Source: an uncultured Phocaeicola sp.
GTDB taxonomy: Bacteria; Bacteroidota; Bacteroidia; Bacteroidales; Bacteroidaceae
Direction: 5' to 3'
DNA length: 64,000 nucleotides
NCBI GenBank assembly: GCA_948956705.1
Contig: CARCZS010000006.1
Coordinates: forward strand, 48,444 to 112,443
The notes under the pieces are model-generated. The model made no database searches. It was not told where the DNA came from and worked only from the letters and a program-made list of their open reading frames with translations. Positions within the stretch are counted from its first letter, which is position 1. The number at the start of each line of letters is the position of its first letter. This document shows, piece by piece, positions 63,639 through 64,000 of this stretch. The translations under genes were made by a program, and so were the position numbers.

Positions 63639-64000
63639 GGAGAGGATTTTTCCTCTCCTTTTTTCCTTCCGATACGCCCCATTATGAGAATGTGCCGTTT
63701 GAGCTGCCGAATTCGTGGGTATGGTGTAGATTGGAAGATATAGCTTATGTTGCATCTGGAAGTACACCAGATAAAACATGCTTTGTAGAGAATGGTGTTC
63801 CTTACATTAAGATGTACAATCTCAGGAATCAAAAAATAGATTTTGCCTATCATCCACAATATATTACAGAAGAAGTGCATAATGGAAAGCTCCAGCGTTC
63901 GCGCACAGAAGTAGGAGACCTTATTATGAATATTGTTGGACCACCTCTTGGTAAACTTGCAATTATTCCTACAACATTGCCACAAGCAAATTTTAATCAG
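63614..64000 (+). CDS. hsdS: Type I restriction-modification specificity subunit (HsdS), start region, incomplete
   Basis: The frame from an ATG at 63614 runs off the right edge (129 codons visible). Homology to HsdS starts near residue 19 with SDTPHYENVPFELPNSWVWC, the usual entry to the first target-recognition domain. VASGSTPDKTCFVENGVPYI, MYNLRN and VGDLIMNIVGPPLGKLAI follow. The first 18 residues (MSNTWFRLRRGFFLSF) are the translated terminator and look non-native. No hsdM or hsdR is in view. Either this is a silent specificity cassette without its own promoter and start, or the gene was truncated at its 5' end by recombination. HsdS would set the DNA sequence that is methylated. Confidence 0.75.
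   Translation, partial: MSNTWFRLRRGFFLSFFPSDTPHYENVPFELPNSWVWCRLEDIAYVASGSTPDKTCFVENGVPYIKMYNLRNQKIDFAYHPQYITEEVHNGKLQRSRTEVGDLIMNIVGPPLGKLAIIPTTLPQANFNQ
63637..63664 (+). terminator. Strong terminator directly in front of the HsdS coding region
   Basis: Perfect 10-bp stem AAGGAGAGGA / TCCTCTCCTT with a TTTT loop and trailing T residues. It lies inside the formal open frame leading into the HsdS sequence, just before homology begins. Confidence 0.85.

Noticed and set aside
63635..63985. 116-codon minus-strand frame
   Set aside because: Antisense of the clearly recognisable HsdS sequence.

Overview
The window looks like a Bacteroidales chromosome segment, most like a gut Bacteroides/Phocaeicola (vulgatus/dorei-type) genome. 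The reasons are a SusC/SusD pair with a long run of secreted glycosidases, Bacteroidota-type -7 promoter elements (TAnnTTTG), lipoprotein signal peptides, ECF sigma factors, and an LptD of the Bacteroidota kind. I see no insertion sequence, CRISPR array or rRNA. There is one tRNA, tRNA-Arg(CCG).

Layout. (1) 1-8.8 kb: an ECF sigma factor, a ROK-family regulator and, divergent from it, a sialic-acid catabolic operon: N-acetylneuraminate lyase, ManNAc/GlcNAc 2-epimerase, MFS transporter, glucosamine-6-phosphate deaminase, and a pseudo-deaminase fused to a PIG-L deacetylase. (2) 8.9-16.6 kb: a DUF2400-type protein, an AraC regulator and a divergent RND efflux operon (adaptor, pump, outer-membrane factor). 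(3) 16.6-21.5 kb: an HU-like gene with a phased palindrome array in front, then a lipoprotein, ECF sigma factor, four-helix membrane protein and a two-gene ABC transporter. (4) 21.5-47.3 kb, all on the minus strand: nagA and a large polysaccharide utilisation locus (susC, susD, sialidase, three GH20 hexosaminidases, two SGNH/sialate O-acetylesterase-type proteins, beta-mannosidase, NanM-like mutarotase, GH92 alpha-mannosidase, GH2 beta-galactosidase). Together these can strip O-acetylated, sialylated complex N-glycans from the outside in. The nan operon and nagA then take Neu5Ac and GlcNAc to fructose-6-phosphate. (5) 47.5-54.3 kb: housekeeping genes (tRNA-Arg, asnA, ung, lptD-like, HD hydrolase, NamZ-type muramidase).

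(6) 54.3-62.4 kb, minus strand: the most novel-looking part. A promoter and long leader precede a 39-residue peptide gene with an acidic leader and a Gly-Gly step, then a 943-residue fimbrillin-like/beta-helix lipoprotein, an attenuator-like hairpin, and a tight set of PqqD-like, nucleotidyltransferase-like, ABC exporter, HPr-kinase-like and S24/S26 peptidase-like genes. This resembles the accessory part of a ribosomal-peptide (RiPP) locus but lacks any known cyclase, so it may be an undescribed peptide modification and export system.

(7) 62.4-64 kb: a non-coding patch with about 130-bp inverted repeats flanking four exactly 22-bp-phased palindromes, a truncated acyltransferase remnant, and the start of a type I restriction specificity (HsdS) coding region placed directly behind a strong terminator, which suggests a silent or recombining cassette.
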